The notes under the pieces were generated by a model. It ran no database searches. It was not told the DNA's origin and worked only from the letters and a program-made list of their open reading frames with translations. Both the position numbers and the translations under genes were made by a program. Below are positions 56,398 through 58,101 of a stretch of DNA of 58,101 nucleotides, in pieces. Source of the stretch: Acanthamoeba sp. SK_2022b (Eukaryota > Discosea > Longamoebia > Acanthamoebidae); the NCBI GenBank assembly GCA_027943245.1, contig JANDJZ010000268.1:1-58101 (forward strand), given 5' to 3'. Every line of letters begins with the position of its first letter. Position 1 is the first letter of the stretch.

Positions 56398-57558
56398 TCA
56401 TTGATCGACGTCGAAGGGAGTCTCCTCCGGCACCAGCTTGACCAAGCTGGCGCTGGTAGCCCAGAGGTCGGCCTGCTTCGCTTGGTCGTAGGACTCCTCG
56501 GACGACGGGATGTCTTGCAGCGACGGGACGAAGTACTGGTTGGTCCGCCCCTCGAACTTGGGCCCCGTAGCCAGCTGCGCCAGCTGGGCGCCTGATCGTT
56601 CGGGCGACTCCAAGCGCGACATGAAGGCGACAGCCCAGGGCAGGGCGTACTGGAAGAGCCATCGTAGCGCCACGTGGTTGTCACGAGCCAGCCCGGTGGC
56701 CGGCATGAACCCCGGGTCGTAGGCAGTCACCAGCACGCGGTCCGCCCACCCGCACGCCTTAATTCTGCGCGCCAGCTCGTACGAGAACAGCACGTTACAC
56801 AACTTGCTGGTTCTGCATGAGAGGTAGGGCGTGAGTGGATGAGCCATGAAGAGGGTGAGATGGGGGGGGGGCAGTCTACGTGTAGTTACGACGGCCGTTG
56901 TGCTCTTGCTCCGTATCCAGGTGTGGATGCGCCAGCCACTCGGCCTTGACGTATCGCGGGTGGGGCATGCCGGTCTTTTGCTTTGGGTCGTGCGTGCCGC
57001 TGGCCACCGACACGATACGCACGGGCGGGGCGTCCTTGGCCGAGTTAACCAGAACAGCCCGCAGCAGCATGTTGACCATCAAGAAGTGGCCCAGGTGATT
57101 GACCGCTGCAAGGACGTGATTAGTCATGTGATGATTGTTGATTGGTTGGAATGCTTACCAAAGGTCAATTCGAATCCCTCCTTGGAGACCGCGGGATTGA
57201 TGACCTGCAGACCGGCGTTGCACACCAGAGCGGCCAAGGGCGGCAGCGCCGATGGCTCGTCGCTGCCCCATGAGTCGAGCCTCTGGATGACGCCCTTGGT
57301 AAAGCGCCGGACAGAGACCAGCGAGGCGAGGTCGACCTCGGCCACCTCCACGAGGCTGTGGCCAGTCTGATCCCTAATGGCCTGGACCGCGGCTTCGGCC
57401 AGCTCGAGAGGCGCCCGACAGGCCAGCACGAGGGACCACCCCGGGTGGGCCTTGGCTACGTTGAGTGCGCACTGGAAGCCCAGACCTCCGCTCGCGCCTG
57501 TGATGATGACGGTTCGGGCGTCATCTTCTCCCTTCTTGGTTCTCCACGCTGCGTCCAT
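56398..57558 (-). CDS. Short-chain dehydrogenase/reductase (retinol- or protochlorophyllide-reductase-like)
   Basis: Three exons from ATG 57558. The NAD(P)-binding motif is VIITGASGGLGFQCALNVAK, the strand-4 motif is ALVCNAGLQ, then VNHLGHFLMVNMLL, VRIVSVASGTHD (catalytic Ser) and, across the second intron, NYTTSKLCNVLFSYELARRI with catalytic Tyr and Lys four apart. Next is YDPGFMPATGLARD, where most relatives have HPG. The C-terminal region resembles that of retinol dehydrogenases and plant/algal protochlorophyllide oxidoreductase relatives; substrate unknown. The first exon opens with a polar leader (MDAAWRTKKGEDDAR) and no signal peptide, suggesting a cytosolic enzyme. Confidence 0.9.
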
Positions 57559-57914
57559 GTGGTGTGCCTTTTGTTTGGTGTTGAAGCTCGCTATATGATA
57601 TGAACAAGATAACAGGCCAGCCTGTTATTTGTGTACGTGCAGGAAGGGATTGTAAGTGGAGGAGTTTAACGCCGCATCCTCCCGAGTGGTTCACCAATAT
57701 CCATTCTATTCTGCCATTGGTCCGGGGCACTTACCTTATTTGCTAAAACTCTGCGGTTGGACAGCACTTGCGCGAATGACCGCCACGAAGCATGGTGCAT
57801 GAGTACACCTGCAAGATCGAGATGATAATAATAATGATTGTTTTGTTGTGGAATTGTACAGCCTTCCAGACGATCGCTTTCGCGTTTTCGTCTCTTTTCG
57901 TTCTTTTTTTCTCC
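57559..57914. other. Intergenic region
   Basis: Between two minus-strand genes. It holds the promoter of the dehydrogenase gene and the 3' flank of the last gene. No gene was seen. Confidence 0.5.
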
Positions 57915-58101
57915 CTAGAACGTTGAGTCGGCCCTCGGCTTGCCCTCACCTCTTCCCGCCGACGCCGTCGCCCCGTGCTCGGCCTTGGTCGTCGCCGTGC
58001 CCGCGGGGGGCTCGCTCTCGTCCGACGAGTCCACCACGTCGAGCGTGGCCGACCGGCTCCGCACGCCGACGCTCGCGCGCTGGGCCATCGGCAGCGCCAC
58101 C
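57915..58101 (-). CDS. C-terminal exon of an unidentified protein (rest outside window)
   Basis: A frame that is open from the window edge down to TAG at 57915 gives about 62 residues: Arg/Ser-rich (AQRASVGVRSRSATLDVV), then acidic Ser/Asp/Glu and Ala/Thr/Gly. GC-rich codon use fits the expressed genes of the window. The sequence is low in complexity and disordered, so no family can be named. The gene continues beyond 58101. Confidence 0.45.
   Translation of the reverse strand, partial: VALPMAQRASVGVRSRSATLDVVDSSDESEPPAGTATTKAEHGATASAGRGEGKPRADSTF

Overview
The window is nuclear DNA of a free-living amoeba, almost certainly Acanthamoeba or a close relative. Three full 5S rRNA genes match the Acanthamoeba 5S sequence as I remember it. 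The coding genes are GC-rich and cut by many short GT-AG introns, many of which carry long (TG)n/(CA)n or (CGTGT)n microsatellites. Neighbouring genes are not functionally related, there are no operons, and intergenic gaps are mostly a few hundred bases.

Layout. 1-20.2 kb (ordinary gene-dense DNA): the end of a WD40 protein (+), a Pol III tRNA-like unit (-), DAD1 (+), pterin-4a-carbinolamine dehydratase (-), a many-exon mitochondrial FAD/aminomethyltransferase-fold protein close to PDPR (-), an OTU-type protease (-), an RWD/DUF1115 protein (+), a small secreted CBM-like protein (-), a large transcription-factor-like protein (-), a low-complexity hypothetical protein whose 3' end lies in a 211-bp tandem duplication (-), a PUS3-type tRNA pseudouridine synthase (-) and an EGF-TM2 membrane protein (-). 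20.6-32.5 kb is an anomalous island: lower GC, very few CpG, many TpG/CpA, three dispersed 5S genes with shared flanks, (CAC/ACA)n satellites, a MITE-like family and fossils of mobile elements, with one intact GC-rich PPR gene inside it. 32.7-41.5 kb returns to normal: an acidic arrestin-like protein (-), an inverted paralogue of the EGF-TM2 gene (+), a large CUB/EGF transmembrane receptor-like protein (+) and a METTL21-type methyltransferase (-). 41.5-43.3 kb is a second, smaller decayed island with a LINE-type reverse transcriptase relic. 43.3-58.1 kb: a class V aminotransferase (-) sharing a short intergenic region with a ZnF-UBP/sirtuin/C1 fusion (+), a DENND11-like DENN protein (+), a large RhoGAP (+), a short-chain dehydrogenase (-) and the end of one more gene (-).

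The most notable observation is in the first island. Positions 31137-31660 (-) hold a fossil of the C-terminal part of a bacterial Tn3-family transposase in which nearly every CGN arginine codon has become TGN or CAN, and one has become a TGA stop. Together with the general CpG loss of the island this looks like a record of CpG methylation and deamination acting on foreign or repeated DNA in a genome whose expressed genes are CpG-rich. The nearby PPR gene, whose repeats are nearly identical at DNA level and whose specificity residues predict an A-rich RNA target, has escaped this decay.
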